DNA of 64,000 nt, taken from NCBI RefSeq assembly GCF_009741265.1, contig NZ_WOWL01000001.1, positions 3,658,001 through 3,722,000 of the forward strand. The letters run 5' to 3'. The notes beneath the pieces are model-generated. The model saw nothing but the letters and a program-made list of their open reading frames with translations. It was not told where the DNA came from and did not search any database. The position numbers and the translations under genes are program-made. Below are positions 51,127-60,812 of this stretch, in pieces (within the stretch, counting starts at the first letter, position 1; every line of letters starts with the position of its first letter). This stretch comes from Pseudarthrobacter sp. GA104. Its GTDB lineage: Bacteria > Actinomycetota > Actinomycetes > Actinomycetales > Micrococcaceae.

Positions 51127-52337
51127 CGCCTTTTGACTTCTTTCTCTAGGTTGTCCAGCTCCCGCGACCAGGCAACAAGCCTTGCCTCGGTCCGCGGATG
51201 TTCGTTGACGAGTTCGTGTATCTGCCGGGCCGGCTGGCCGAGGTGCCGTGCTGCGGCGTTGACCACCTGGTCGGCCGTGGCCGCGGCGCCCACCCGCAGG
51301 TGCCCTGAAAGCCGAACCAGGGTTCCGGCCCGGAGGTTGTCCCGGGCCTGGTCCACGGCGCGGGAATCGTGGTAGAGCCGGGCCCTGCCCTCTGCTGTCT
51401 CCACTGCCTTGACCACCACAGGAAGGGGCTCAAACACCAGAGGGCCAAGGCGCCTGCCCCGCCAGGCTATTGCCGCGGCGGCCACCAGGGCGAGCCACGG
51501 CCCGAGGAAACGCACCCAGTCGGGTGCGAGTTCGTCGAGGGTCTGCGGGGAAGCGCCGGTTTCCAGGTCCTCGATGGTCGGGAGGTACCAGACCAGGTCC
51601 GGGGAGGTGCCGAGGGTGCGGATGGCCAGCGCAGCGTGGCCGAGATCGTCCAGCCGCCCGTTATTGAGGATGCCGGTGCTTCCCAGGACAGTGAGCCGCC
51701 CGTGACCCTCCACGGCAAGCACTCCGGCGGCAGAACCGGCAGGCCGGTAACAGGAGGTCCCGCCGTCGTAAATAAAGCCTGACTCGCCGGACACCGGTCC
51801 GGCTGCTTCCGCGTCAGGAAGGCTGCACCCGGGATCCAGCGCGGAGGAGGCGTCCGGGACCACCCCTGCCTGGCGGATGCTGCCGCTGAGCGCGGCCAGG
51901 GTCTGCAGCCTGGGCGAAACCAGCACCACCCTCTCCGCGGACGCCGCCAGTTCCTGGAGCCGCGGCTCGTCGAGGAAGCCGCTCCTGTCGTACAACAGAA
52001 GGGTCGGGGAGGTTCCCGCCTCCAGCGCCGCCATGGCCGCCTCGAAGTTCCCGACGCCGTGGACCTTGACGCCGTGCCGGCCCAGGATCTGCGTGACGGC
52101 CCGGGCACCGTCCGGGCCGGCGTTGTTGAGGGACAGGGGAACGGCGTCACCTTTCGGAGCGAGCTGCGCCCAGAGAACCAGCGCCAGGGCTGCGCCGACG
52201 AGGGCCCACAGTGCGGCGAGGGCACGGTGCCGCCCCAGCCACCCCCACAGCCCATTGGCTTTCCCGGTGCCGCTGTCCGGTGCAGCGCCCGGCTCAGGCA
52301 CCTCGCGGGTTGAGGGTGCCGGAGACACGGCGGTCAT
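51123..52337 (-). CDS. DUF4350 domain membrane protein
   Basis: A 404-aa protein with a membrane helix at about 30-52 (HRALAALWALVGAALALVLW) and a second at about 280-300. Between them is an extracytoplasmic DUF4350 domain with VPLSLNNAGPDGARAVTQILGRHGVKV. A C-terminal cytosolic portion follows (RLSGHLRVGAAATADQVVNAA). Function unknown. It overlaps both neighbours by 4 nt and is one of the standard partners of MoxR-DUF58 in actinobacteria. Confidence 0.85.
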   Translation of the reverse strand: MTAVSPAPSTREVPEPGAAPDSGTGKANGLWGWLGRHRALAALWALVGAALALVLWAQLAPKGDAVPLSLNNAGPDGARAVTQILGRHGVKVHGVGNFEAAMAALEAGTSPTLLLYDRSGFLDEPRLQELAASAERVVLVSPRLQTLAALSGSIRQAGVVPDASSALDPGCSLPDAEAAGPVSGESGFIYDGGTSCYRPAGSAAGVLAVEGHGRLTVLGSTGILNNGRLDDLGHAALAIRTLGTSPDLVWYLPTIEDLETGASPQTLDELAPDWVRFLGPWLALVAAAAIAWRGRRLGPLVFEPLPVVVKAVETAEGRARLYHDSRAVDQARDNLRAGTLVRLSGHLRVGAAATADQVVNAAARHLGQPARQIHELVNEHPRTEARLVAWSRELDNLEKEVKRR

Positions 52338-53023
52338 GGGCGCGCCGCCGTGTGCGGCAGGGAATCCTGCCGGGCCTGCTCCTGTGGGGCCTGCTCCTGC
52401 TGGGCGGGGGTGCGGACGGGCTTCATGGCTTCGAGGCTCTTGTCCAGGCTGGCCATTGCCTGGTAGTCGGCGGCGTCCGCCGCCAAGTTCCCGTACCGGA
52501 TAGCGTCGAAGGTCCCTGCCGCCTTGCCCAGTCGGTCCGCTTCGGTACGGAACGGTGCAGCAAGCTCACGGACCACCTCGTCAGCCGTCCGTCCCGGCTG
52601 CGGATCCAGGATGGTGCGGTCCTCGGCAGAACGGACCAGTGCCCGGAAGCGGTCGACGACGGCGTCCCCCCACTTCCCGGCCGCAGCGGACGTTTCGGCG
52701 CGCTGCCGGTAATCCGCTGGCGTCAAGACGCTGTCAGGCTCAAAGACCTCCCTGGCCCGCCGCACTTTCGCATTCAGCCGGGGTTTGGCAATGATCACGG
52801 CGGCGGCGATGACCACGGCGATGACGATCCCAATGACCGGGCTGGGCACTGTGCTCCCGTCAGCCGCGGAACCGTCCAGCGACTGGAGCCAGTCCACGAA
52901 GTCCTTCCAGAGCTCCTCAAGCCAGCCCGGAGCAGCTTCGCGGTACTCCGGTTTAGCCAGTTCCTCGGCCGCCCACCGCCGGGCTTCCTCTGCCGCGGGC
53001 AGGACCGGGGGTTCAGCGGCCAT
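52334..53023 (-). CDS. DUF4129 domain membrane protein
   Basis: A 229-aa protein of the DUF4129 family. The N-terminal part is extracytoplasmic (EEARRWAAEELAKPEYREAAP, WLEELWKDFVDWLQS), one helix follows at about 73-92 (VIGIVIAVVIAAAVIIA), and the C-terminal cytosolic domain contains GDAVVDRFRALVRSAEDR, typical of DUF4129. The ATG at 53023 has GGGGG upstream and overlaps the preceding gene by 11 nt; a TTG at 53041 is also possible. Its partners are DUF4350, MoxR and DUF58. Confidence 0.82.
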   Translation of the reverse strand: MAAEPPVLPAAEEARRWAAEELAKPEYREAAPGWLEELWKDFVDWLQSLDGSAADGSTVPSPVIGIVIAVVIAAAVIIAKPRLNAKVRRAREVFEPDSVLTPADYRQRAETSAAAGKWGDAVVDRFRALVRSAEDRTILDPQPGRTADEVVRELAAPFRTEADRLGKAAGTFDAIRYGNLAADAADYQAMASLDKSLEAMKPVRTPAQQEQAPQEQARQDSLPHTAARP

Positions 53024-54416
53024 CCGGCCATGCCCCCGCAACGGGTCCGGGTCCGGGGCTCCAGCCAGGCTGGCTCCAGCCTGGCGTGCCCCTTGCGTGG
53101 CCCCGGCCCGGAATGCCGTTCGGATCGGCGCCGGACTCCATCTGGCGGAGCAGTGAGATGTCCAGCCCGTCCTTCCTCATCCGGAGGTCCATGTAGACCA
53201 GTGCCATCACAGACGTCTGCAAGGCGTAGCCGAGGGCCCCGGCCAGCGCGCCGAGGATTGCTGTGATGACTCCGACTGCCACGGCGAGGGCCACCTCCTG
53301 CTCACTGCCGCCGTGCGGGGACAGGAAACTGGCCACCAGCGGGGGCAGCAGGCCTACCGGGATCATGACGATCTGGCTGGCGACGCCCACCAGAATGCCC
53401 ACCACCAACGTGATCCCCAGGATCCGCCACCAGTTGGCCCGGGTCAGTTCCCATGACCGGCGGAGGCTGTCCAGCGCACCCAGCTCCTCAATCACGACCG
53501 CGGCCGGGGCTACCATCAGCTTCACGTAAATCCATACGTACAGGGCAACGAAACCGAGGAACAGGGGGATGAGCAGCAGGATCCCGATCCCTTCCATGCT
53601 TGCGATCAGCGCGACGGCCAACGCTGCGGGGACAAGCACCGCCAGCAGGCCGGCGGCCATCAGCAAGGCAGCAAGCCGGACCAGGGCTCCGACCCGCGGG
53701 CGGGCAAGCGACCACATCTGCTTGAAGCTGGTGGGCCGGTTGAGGATGGACCGGGCCACCGGCACCACCATGGCGCCCTGCAGGACGGAGGCAATGAAGA
53801 GGCTGAGGACGGCCACCAGCAGCATGGCGGCCACGAACCCCAGGCCGAGGGTTGCCAGATCGGCATTACTGGCGCTGTTTGCCCAGCCTTCGATGGAGCC
53901 CGCCGAAGTTGCCGTGGCCGCGGTGAGGACAGCGGTAAGGATGGCGGCGAGGGATTGCGCCAGCAGGGAAGCGCCCAGCATGGCCTTCGCGTTCCGCCGG
54001 ATCACCTGGAAGGACCCATCCATGATTTCCCCGAACATCAGGGGACGCAGCGGGACTATGCCCGGCTTCGGGGGAGCAACATACCGCGGCTGGCCGTAGG
54101 GAGGGCCCTGGTTCGGAAAGTGCTGGCTGGGATACCGGGGCTGCGGCAACCCGGGATAGGCAGAACCGGGCTGCCCCCAAGGCTGCTGCGGCGAGGGCTG
54201 TTGAAACGGCGGCGGCCCCCAAGGCTGCTGCGCCGAAGGCGGTTGCCACGACGGCGGCCCCCACGGGTTCCGGGCCGGCGGTTGCTGCTCCGGAGGTTGT
54301 TGCCCGGACGGCTGTTGTCCCGATCGCTGCGGTCCTGGCGGCTGGTGGCCGGAGGGGTGCCGCCAGGCAGCCTGCCGGTCCTGAGGCTCCTGCGCGTCCG
54401 AATCCTGTGGTGACAC
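53013..54416 (-). CDS. Membrane protein with GDPD-type membrane domain and Pro/Gln-rich N-terminus
   Basis: A 467-aa protein. The first 130 residues are a disordered Pro/Gln/Gly-rich stretch. Then FGEIMDGSFQVIRRNAKAMLG starts a domain of about seven hydrophobic helices like the membrane part of glycerophosphodiester phosphodiesterases (GDPDase_memb), without a catalytic domain. It probably has a structural or transport role. It begins at GTG with GGAAGGA upstream. First gene of the minus-strand operon and divergent from mtrA over 182 bp. Confidence 0.8.
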   Translation of the reverse strand: MSPQDSDAQEPQDRQAAWRHPSGHQPPGPQRSGQQPSGQQPPEQQPPARNPWGPPSWQPPSAQQPWGPPPFQQPSPQQPWGQPGSAYPGLPQPRYPSQHFPNQGPPYGQPRYVAPPKPGIVPLRPLMFGEIMDGSFQVIRRNAKAMLGASLLAQSLAAILTAVLTAATATSAGSIEGWANSASNADLATLGLGFVAAMLLVAVLSLFIASVLQGAMVVPVARSILNRPTSFKQMWSLARPRVGALVRLAALLMAAGLLAVLVPAALAVALIASMEGIGILLLIPLFLGFVALYVWIYVKLMVAPAAVVIEELGALDSLRRSWELTRANWWRILGITLVVGILVGVASQIVMIPVGLLPPLVASFLSPHGGSEQEVALAVAVGVITAILGALAGALGYALQTSVMALVYMDLRMRKDGLDISLLRQMESGADPNGIPGRGHARGTPGWSQPGWSPGPGPVAGAWPDGR

Positions 54417-54598
54417 CGATGTTCCTTCCCCCGTACCAGTGCGCCGTCAGCCAGGCGCCCGCTCCATTGACGCAGGCGCGGCGCGCCAACGCACGGCGTG
54501 GCACCAGCCTATAGTTCCGGCGTCGGGCATCCTAGCGCCCCGCCATGCCGGAGGGCGTCCAATAGGACAAAGCCATCCTCATAAGGGAATATATAGCT

Positions 54599-55273
54599 AT
54601 GAAGGCACGCATTCTGGTGGTAGATGATGACGAAGCGCTGGCCGAAATGATTGGAATTGTTCTCCGCAACGACGGCTTCGAGCCCGTCTTCTGCGCGGAC
54701 GGCGCCCAGGCGCTGGACGTTTTCCGGTCATCCCGGCCGGACCTTGTGTTGCTGGACCTCATGCTTCCCGGTGTGGACGGCATCGAGGTCTGCCGGCAGG
54801 TCCGCGCGGAGTCGGATGTTCCGATTGTCATGCTCACCGCCAAGTCAGATACGTCCGACGTCGTCCGCGGACTCGAGTCCGGCGCCGATGACTACGTGCC
54901 CAAGCCGTTCAAGCCGGCGGAACTCGTGGCCCGCGTCCGTGCACGGCTCCGACCCGGTGACCAGAAAGCGCCCGAAACGTTGCGCATCGCGGACATCACC
55001 ATTGATGTCGCCGGGCACACCGTCAGCCGGGGCAATGAGCGGATCTCTCTGACGCCCCTGGAGTTTGACCTCCTGGTGGCGCTCGCCCGGAAGCCTTGGC
55101 AGGTGTTCACCCGCGAACTGCTGCTCGAGCAGGTCTGGGGCTACCGGCACGCTGCCGATACGCGCCTTGTGAACGTCCATGTCCAGCGGCTTCGTTCCAA
55201 GATCGAGCAGGATCCGGAAGCTCCGGAAGTCGTATTGACGGTGCGTGGTGTCGGCTACAAAGCAGGGGCCTGA
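54599..55273 (+). CDS. mtrA: Two-component response regulator MtrA
   Basis: A 224-aa OmpR-type regulator. The receiver domain shows VVDDDEALAEM (acidic pocket), the phosphorylated Asp53 in LLDLMLPGVDG, and LTAKSDTSDVVRGLESGADDY with Thr and KPF Lys. The C-terminal winged helix has LTPLEFDLLVALARKPWQVFTRELLLEQVWGY and TRLVNVHVQRLRSKIE, matching MtrA closely. In actinobacteria it governs cell-wall metabolism and division genes. Translationally linked to mtrB: the mtrB GTG lies 29 nt before its own stop. AAGGGA lies about 11 nt upstream of the ATG. Confidence 0.96.
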   Translation: MKARILVVDDDEALAEMIGIVLRNDGFEPVFCADGAQALDVFRSSRPDLVLLDLMLPGVDGIEVCRQVRAESDVPIVMLTAKSDTSDVVRGLESGADDYVPKPFKPAELVARVRARLRPGDQKAPETLRIADITIDVAGHTVSRGNERISLTPLEFDLLVALARKPWQVFTRELLLEQVWGYRHAADTRLVNVHVQRLRSKIEQDPEAPEVVLTVRGVGYKAGA

Positions 55274-57167
55274 ACCCGCGGCGCAAGGCGGTACACCCGG
55301 TACGGGCGTGCCAGCTTCCGCGAACCCCGCTCCGGGGGAAACTTCCGGGCACCACAGCAGCGGCACCGGGCCGCCGCCTCCCCCCGAACACACGGACGCC
55401 ATCAGCCTGCGGGGCCTGACGTTCCGCGCCCATCTCTGGCAGCGGCGGTCCCTGATCGTCAGCCTGCGCGTTGCGCGGCTGGTCAAGACGGGAGTCCGCC
55501 GGTTCCTGCCGGCGCTGCGGTACGTCGGACGTTCCCTCCACCGCCGGTGGCGCCGGTCCCTGCAGTTCCGGACTGTCCTCACCACCCTGCTCCTGGCCGT
55601 CACCTCCTTCGCTGTGGTGGGCGCGTACCTGTCCAACCAGATTGCCAACAACCTCTTCCAGGAGCGGTTGACGCAGGCCGAGTCGGAGACCCGCTACAAC
55701 GTCAAGCAGGTGCAGGACACGTTCGACGGCGCGCAGGTCACCGACCAGGCCAGCGTGATCACCCTCGTTTACGACACCCTGAACGCCGTGGAGGGCCGCG
55801 GGTCGGTCATCCAGCGCAGGTACGTCTTCGAGGCCGTGCCTGAACAGACCAAACCGCGGAACCGCTGGGTCGAATCCCGGGCCTCCGACCAGTTGACCGT
55901 CAGCGTCATTCCGCCGGCGCTTCGCAAGGCCGTGCAGGAATCCGGGAAGGACCAGTACTGGGCATCCACGGTCATCCCGGTCGGCACCGAGGACCGGCCA
56001 GGCATTGCCGTGGGCAACAAAGTGACCTTCAACGGCACCGTCTACGAGCTCTACCTTATTTACGACCTGAATACCGCCCAGAAGACGCTGGACGAGATCC
56101 AGAGCGTCCTGTGGGCGGGCGGTGCGGTGCTGGTGCTCCTGATCGGAGCCGTCGCCTGGTATGTCACGCGGAACGTGGTCAGCCCGGTCAGCCACGCCGC
56201 CATGGTCTCCGAGAAGCTCGCCGCGGGCCAGCTGCAGGAGCGGATGGTGGTCCGGGGTGAAGATGAAGTGGCCCGCCTCGGCGCCTCCTTCAACCACATG
56301 GCAGCCAGCCTCCAGGAACAGATCACCCAGCTGGCAACCCTCTCCCAGATGCAGCAGCGCTTCGTCTCCGACGTCTCCCACGAGTTGCGGACACCGCTGA
56401 CCACCGTCCGGATGGCTGCGGAGGTCCTGTACGACGCCCGGCACGATTTCGACCCCATCAACAAGCGTTCGGCGGAACTGCTCTACAACCAGGTGGAGCG
56501 TTTCCAGTCGCTCCTCTCGGACCTGCTGGAGATCTCCAGGTTCGACGCCGGTGTGGCGGTACTGGATGCGGAAGCGGAGGACATCCTGCAGGTGATCGCC
56601 CACGCCATCGAGGGTGCGGCCCCGGTGGCTGCCGAATATGGTTCCGAGATTGTCCTCAGGGCACCGGAGGGTGCCGTCATCGTGGAAATGGATGCCCGCC
56701 GTATCGACAGGATCCTGCGGAACCTGATCCTCAACGCCGTGGAACACGGCGAAGGTAAGCCAGTCACTGTCACCGTGGCGGCCAGCCAGACCGCCGTCGG
56801 GATTGCCGTCCGGGACCAGGGGATCGGAATGGATCCCGCGGAAGCGGCGCGCGTCTTTGACCGTTTCTGGCGGGCAGACCCTGCGCGGGCGCGCACTACC
56901 GGCGGAAGCGGCCTCGGCCTGTCCATCGCCATGGAAGACACCAAACTGCACAACGGCTGGCTCCAGGCGTGGGGCAGGAAGGGAAGCGGCGCCAACTTCC
57001 GGCTGACGCTGCCGCTCCGCCAAGGAGAAGAGATCGACAAGTCGCCGGTCCAGCTGGAGCCGGAGGACATCACCCTTCCCGGTGAGCCGCGCTCAGAGAA
57101 CATACTCGTCCTGGAAACGGGTGCCGCGTCGCTTGCTCCGGCATCGTCCCCGAAGGAGGGAAAATGA
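55245..57167 (+). CDS. mtrB: Sensor histidine kinase MtrB
   Basis: A 640-aa kinase from the GTG at 55245 (an alternative GTG at 55308 would save 21 residues). A long polar N-terminus, TM1 at 109-131, an extracytoplasmic sensor of about 155 residues, TM2 at 287-308, then HAMP, a dimerisation domain with His379 in SDVSHELRTPLTT, and an ATPase domain with N-box RNLILNAVEHGEG, DQGIGMDPAEAARVFDRFWR and GGSGLGLSIA. All elements are complete. It phosphorylates MtrA and overlaps lpqB by 4 nt. Confidence 0.95.
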   Translation: MVSATKQGPEPAAQGGTPGTGVPASANPAPGETSGHHSSGTGPPPPPEHTDAISLRGLTFRAHLWQRRSLIVSLRVARLVKTGVRRFLPALRYVGRSLHRRWRRSLQFRTVLTTLLLAVTSFAVVGAYLSNQIANNLFQERLTQAESETRYNVKQVQDTFDGAQVTDQASVITLVYDTLNAVEGRGSVIQRRYVFEAVPEQTKPRNRWVESRASDQLTVSVIPPALRKAVQESGKDQYWASTVIPVGTEDRPGIAVGNKVTFNGTVYELYLIYDLNTAQKTLDEIQSVLWAGGAVLVLLIGAVAWYVTRNVVSPVSHAAMVSEKLAAGQLQERMVVRGEDEVARLGASFNHMAASLQEQITQLATLSQMQQRFVSDVSHELRTPLTTVRMAAEVLYDARHDFDPINKRSAELLYNQVERFQSLLSDLLEISRFDAGVAVLDAEAEDILQVIAHAIEGAAPVAAEYGSEIVLRAPEGAVIVEMDARRIDRILRNLILNAVEHGEGKPVTVTVAASQTAVGIAVRDQGIGMDPAEAARVFDRFWRADPARARTTGGSGLGLSIAMEDTKLHNGWLQAWGRKGSGANFRLTLPLRQGEEIDKSPVQLEPEDITLPGEPRSENILVLETGAASLAPASSPKEGK

Positions 57168-58882
57168 TCGGTCGCGCCGGCCGCCGGGCCAAGCTGCATG
57201 CTTCACTGCTGGTCCTCCTGCTGGTGCTGCTGGCCGGCTGCGCCCGTATTCCCACCTCGGGGCCGGTGGGCAAAAGCAGCGAAGGCAGCGCGGGCAACGT
57301 CAGCGCGCCGGTGTTCCTGCCGGCAGCTCCCCAACCGGGTGCCTTGCCGGAAACCATCATCGATTACTTCTACCGGGCCGGCAGCGGCTATGAGGACGAC
57401 TACGCTGTGGCACGCCAGTACCTGACCCAGGCCGCCTCGGTGTCCTGGAAGCCGGACCAGCGGGCGCTCGTCTACCGGGAGGCGCGGGTGGTGGCAACGG
57501 GAAACGAGAACGTCTACAACTACGAGCTGGATGTCGCCTACACCGTGGATGCGGACGGCATCGCCACACAGTCGCCGGAGGGAACAATTGAAAATATCCC
57601 GGTGACTCTCACCCAGGTGGATGGTGAATGGCGTATTTCAGGCCTCCCGGACGGCACCGCCATTGCTGAGGAAACCTTCAAGGTGATTTACGGGGCTTAC
57701 CCCATCTACTTCTACGACCCCACATTCACGTTCGCTGTCCCGGATGTCCGCTGGTTCATCAAGAACAAGACCGTCAAGGCGATGACCAGCGCACTGCTGG
57801 CAGGGCCGGCGCCGTACCTGCGCGGGGCGGTGGCGAGTGCCTTTCCGTCCGGCATCAAGCTCGCGCGGGAGTCGGTCCCCGTCGTCTCAGGGGCTGCGCA
57901 GGTGGACCTGACGGCCAAGGAACTGATGGAGACGTCCCCGGAGGACCGGCTCCGGATGCAGATGCAGCTGACGCTGACGTTCCGCAGCCAGCCCGACGTC
58001 GTCAATGTCGAGCTGCGCGCCAACCAGGACCTGGTGCGGGTGGAAGACAACGGAGCCGTCCTCCCGCCGGTCCAGGACAAGAGCGTGCCGTCCCGCCAGA
58101 TTGCCATCAGCGGCAACGAGCTGGTGCGGTACGAGAACAACAGGGTTTCGCCGCTTCCGGACATGCAGCCCGTATCATCGTTCGCGCCGCGGTTCCCCGC
58201 GGAGTCCCCGGTTTCGCAGACGGCCGCTTTCCTCAACGAAAGCCGCACGACGCTGTACAGCATCAGTCCCGGGCAACCCGCCCGGGCCCTGACCACGAGG
58301 AGCACCCTGAGCAGGCCATCCTTCGGCCTCAGTGAATGGGTGTGGTCGGCAGGTCCGGGTGCCACGGGCGGCACTGAAGTTGTGGCGTTCCGCCCGGCCG
58401 GGATTGCGGAGGGCGCCGCCGTTCCAACTGTCACCCTGTCGCCCGCATGGCTGGCTGGAAGGACAGTCAAGGAGTTCCGGATTTCCAGGGAAGGGGTCCG
58501 GGCGCTGGTGATTTCGGAGCAGAACGGCAAAACCAGGGTTCAGGTAACCGGAATCATCCGGGGCGCCGACGGCACCCCGCGGGAGCTGACACCGCCGGCC
58601 ACCTTGGCCACCGGCAGCGATCCGGACCAGGGCGTCTGGGTCACGGATACAACTGTTGCCGTGATGAAGGCATCAGCGGGGCAGAACGTCACCCCGGAAC
58701 TGCTGTCCCTCACCTCCGGGCAGCCGCAGCAGCTGGCACCGTGGCCAGGCCTCGTGGCCCTCAGCGCGGGCAACGGGGCTGAGGAAATCTATGCACAGTC
58801 GGCTGAAGGGATTTTCCAGCGGCTTGGTAACGGCTGGTCTCCGCAGATCAAGGGCCCGATCGATCCGGCATTTCCCGGCTGA
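57164..58882 (+). CDS. lpqB: Lipoprotein LpqB (MtrAB-associated)
   Basis: A 572-aa lipoprotein. The lipobox is LLAGC with Cys26. GerMN-like domain (about 170-300: PYLRGAVASAFPSGIKLARES) and a C-terminal beta-propeller with SPAWLAGRTVKEFRISREGVRAL follow. LpqB contacts the MtrB sensor domain and affects MtrA phosphorylation in mycobacteria. The ATG overlaps the mtrB stop (ATGA). The last residues end in FPG, as expected. No defects. Confidence 0.94.
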   Translation: MIGRAGRRAKLHASLLVLLLVLLAGCARIPTSGPVGKSSEGSAGNVSAPVFLPAAPQPGALPETIIDYFYRAGSGYEDDYAVARQYLTQAASVSWKPDQRALVYREARVVATGNENVYNYELDVAYTVDADGIATQSPEGTIENIPVTLTQVDGEWRISGLPDGTAIAEETFKVIYGAYPIYFYDPTFTFAVPDVRWFIKNKTVKAMTSALLAGPAPYLRGAVASAFPSGIKLARESVPVVSGAAQVDLTAKELMETSPEDRLRMQMQLTLTFRSQPDVVNVELRANQDLVRVEDNGAVLPPVQDKSVPSRQIAISGNELVRYENNRVSPLPDMQPVSSFAPRFPAESPVSQTAAFLNESRTTLYSISPGQPARALTTRSTLSRPSFGLSEWVWSAGPGATGGTEVVAFRPAGIAEGAAVPTVTLSPAWLAGRTVKEFRISREGVRALVISEQNGKTRVQVTGIIRGADGTPRELTPPATLATGSDPDQGVWVTDTTVAVMKASAGQNVTPELLSLTSGQPQQLAPWPGLVALSAGNGAEEIYAQSAEGIFQRLGNGWSPQIKGPIDPAFPG

Positions 58883-58986
58883 GAACCGCGGCCGGACATC
58901 GTGGCCGGCAGTAGCGCTTCGGGGCACTGTCCACATAGCGCGCCTGCCCGCTGCGCGGCGACGGGGCGCAGGCCGAAGATGGTGGG

Positions 58987-59910
58987 GTGAGCCGCAGACC
59001 CTTAGCCGGCGGGCGGGCCGTGACAGGTGTCCGGCCCGATCCCGACCTTGACCCGCCCGACGGAATTGCCGCCCGGCACCGCTCAGACCACGGCAGCGCC
59101 TTCCTCCGGTTCACCGACCAGCTCACGGGAGCGGCGGCGGACCTCCTGTCGCTTGCTGTTCCGGTTGACTGCGTCAGCTGCGGTGCGGAAGACCGGGCGC
59201 TCTGCATCCCCTGTGATCGTCGCATCCGGCACCTCACCGCAGCCCCGTTCCGGGCAGAAAGCGGAGCGCCGGCACTCATGGATGTGGACGGGTCGGTGCT
59301 GCTTCCGGTGGTGGCTGCCGGCGTCTACCGCGAAGAGCTCGCGCAGGCCCTGCTTTCGTTCAAGAGGCACGGCCAGCAGCAGCTCAAGCGAAGCCTGGGC
59401 CGCGCGCTCGCCGGGGCGGTTCGCGCAGCCGCCGAGGGCTCCGGAGAGATCTGCCTCGTCCCCGTGCCCACCAGCACCAAGGCCTACCTGAATCGGGGTT
59501 TCAGCCCTGTCCACCTGCTGCTGGCCGGGGCCTCGCAGCAGCTTGCAGGGTGGCCTGTCGCAGATGTCCTCGCCAAGGCCGGCGGGTCCGTCCTGCAGCT
59601 GCCGGGCGGCCAAAAAGGCCTGGGCCGGGGCGCCCGGGCGCAGCGGGTGCGCGGTTCCATGCGGGTCTCCACGCGGGGGCGGGCAAAGGTGGCCGGGCGC
59701 CGCTGCGTCATCATCGACGACGTCCTGACCACCGGCTCCACGCTGGCCGAAGCAGCCCGCGCGCTCCATGCAGCAGGGGCACAGGTAACGGGTGCCGTCG
59801 TCCTCGCTGCGACACGCCCGCCGGACGCCGAGGGCCACGGCGCCCAACTCCCGAAGACCCGCGGAAGCCGCCATGACTTAGAAAAAAATAAACCAAGAAA
59901 GGATGAATAA
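58987..59910 (+). CDS. ComF family phosphoribosyltransferase-like protein
   Basis: A 307-aa protein. It begins with an unconserved basic/acidic segment, then a zinc-finger-like VDCVSCGAEDRALCIPCDRRI (four cysteines), ALLSFKRHGQQQLKRSLG and VPVPTSTKAYLNRGFSPVHLL. The PRTase-type nucleotide motif is CVIIDDVLTTGSTLAEAARAL, near residue 250. ComF relatives function in DNA uptake or repair; the exact role here is unknown. The starting GTG lies 104 nt after lpqB. It sits in the conserved mtrAB-lpqB-comF-hpf-secA order. Confidence 0.88.
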   Translation: MSRRPLAGGRAVTGVRPDPDLDPPDGIAARHRSDHGSAFLRFTDQLTGAAADLLSLAVPVDCVSCGAEDRALCIPCDRRIRHLTAAPFRAESGAPALMDVDGSVLLPVVAAGVYREELAQALLSFKRHGQQQLKRSLGRALAGAVRAAAEGSGEICLVPVPTSTKAYLNRGFSPVHLLLAGASQQLAGWPVADVLAKAGGSVLQLPGGQKGLGRGARAQRVRGSMRVSTRGRAKVAGRRCVIIDDVLTTGSTLAEAARALHAAGAQVTGAVVLAATRPPDAEGHGAQLPKTRGSRHDLEKNKPRKDE

Positions 59911-60054
59911 CGGGTGCCTATGAACTAACGTCGGTGGTGGGTACCAAGAACAGAATGTACCTTTCGATGGCGGCTCGGAGAGGGGCTCGACTGTCACACA
60001 GATCGGCCCAGGGAAGCGCCGCCGTCGTGTCACCGAAGTCATTTGGAGGGCACC

Positions 60055-60780
60055 ATGGAGTTTATGATCAGCGGACGAAATCTGACAGTCTCAGACCGGT
60101 TCCGTGAATATGCCGGGGAAAAGATTTCGAAAATCGAGTCGCTTGGGGACAAGGTCCAGCGGGTGGACGCGAAAGTCTCGAAGGAGACCAATGCCCGGCA
60201 GACCGGCGACCAGCTGACCGTTGAGGTGACGGTGCTGGGCCGGGGACCCGTGATTCGTGCCGAAGCCAGCGCCGCTGACAAGTTCGCGGCCTTTGATCTT
60301 GCCTACAACAAACTGCTTGAACGGCTCCGTCGGGCCAAGGACCGCAAGAAGGTCCACCATGGACGGCACACCCCTAAGGCTGTCCGGGAAGCGACGGCCA
60401 CCCTGGAACCCGCCAGCACGCAAGAACCGCTTTATGTCGAGGCCAGCCACCGGAATGAGGCCGTCGCCGCCCCCGAGGACAAGTCTCCCTACGATGTTGA
60501 AAACGACATCCCGGCCGGCAACTCGCCCGTCCTGATCCGGCGCAAGGTTTTTCCTGCCGCCTCCCTCTCCCTCGACGACGCCGTGGACAACATGGAACTT
60601 GTGGGCCATGATTTCTACCTTTTCGTGGACAAGGCCACCAACACGCCGTCGGTCGTGTACCGGCGCCGCGGCTGGACCTACGGGGTCATCACGCTGGATC
60701 ACGAGTGCGAACCCGGAGACACCGTGGTGGAGGAAAAGGTCATTGCGTACCGTTCGGACGACGCCGCCGCAAACGCGTAG
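60055..60780 (+). CDS. hpf: Long-form ribosome hibernation-promoting factor
   Basis: A 241-aa HPF/YfiA protein. The N-terminal S30AE domain (1-105) starts MEFMISGRNLTVSDRFREYA and includes IESLGDKVQRVDAKVSKE and NKLLERLRRAKDRKKVHH. A linker of about 60 residues leads to the C-terminal dimerisation domain (about 165-235) with VLIRRKVFPAASLSLDDAVDNMELVGHDFYLF and VYRRRGWTYGVITLD. It pairs idle 70S ribosomes into 100S dimers. The ATG at 60055 has GGAGGG 5 nt upstream; an in-frame TTG 12 nt earlier is not needed. Confidence 0.96.
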   Translation: MEFMISGRNLTVSDRFREYAGEKISKIESLGDKVQRVDAKVSKETNARQTGDQLTVEVTVLGRGPVIRAEASAADKFAAFDLAYNKLLERLRRAKDRKKVHHGRHTPKAVREATATLEPASTQEPLYVEASHRNEAVAAPEDKSPYDVENDIPAGNSPVLIRRKVFPAASLSLDDAVDNMELVGHDFYLFVDKATNTPSVVYRRRGWTYGVITLDHECEPGDTVVEEKVIAYRSDDAAANA

Positions 60781-60812
60781 GGTGGTTGACACCATCCACA
60801 GAGAGGACTGAA

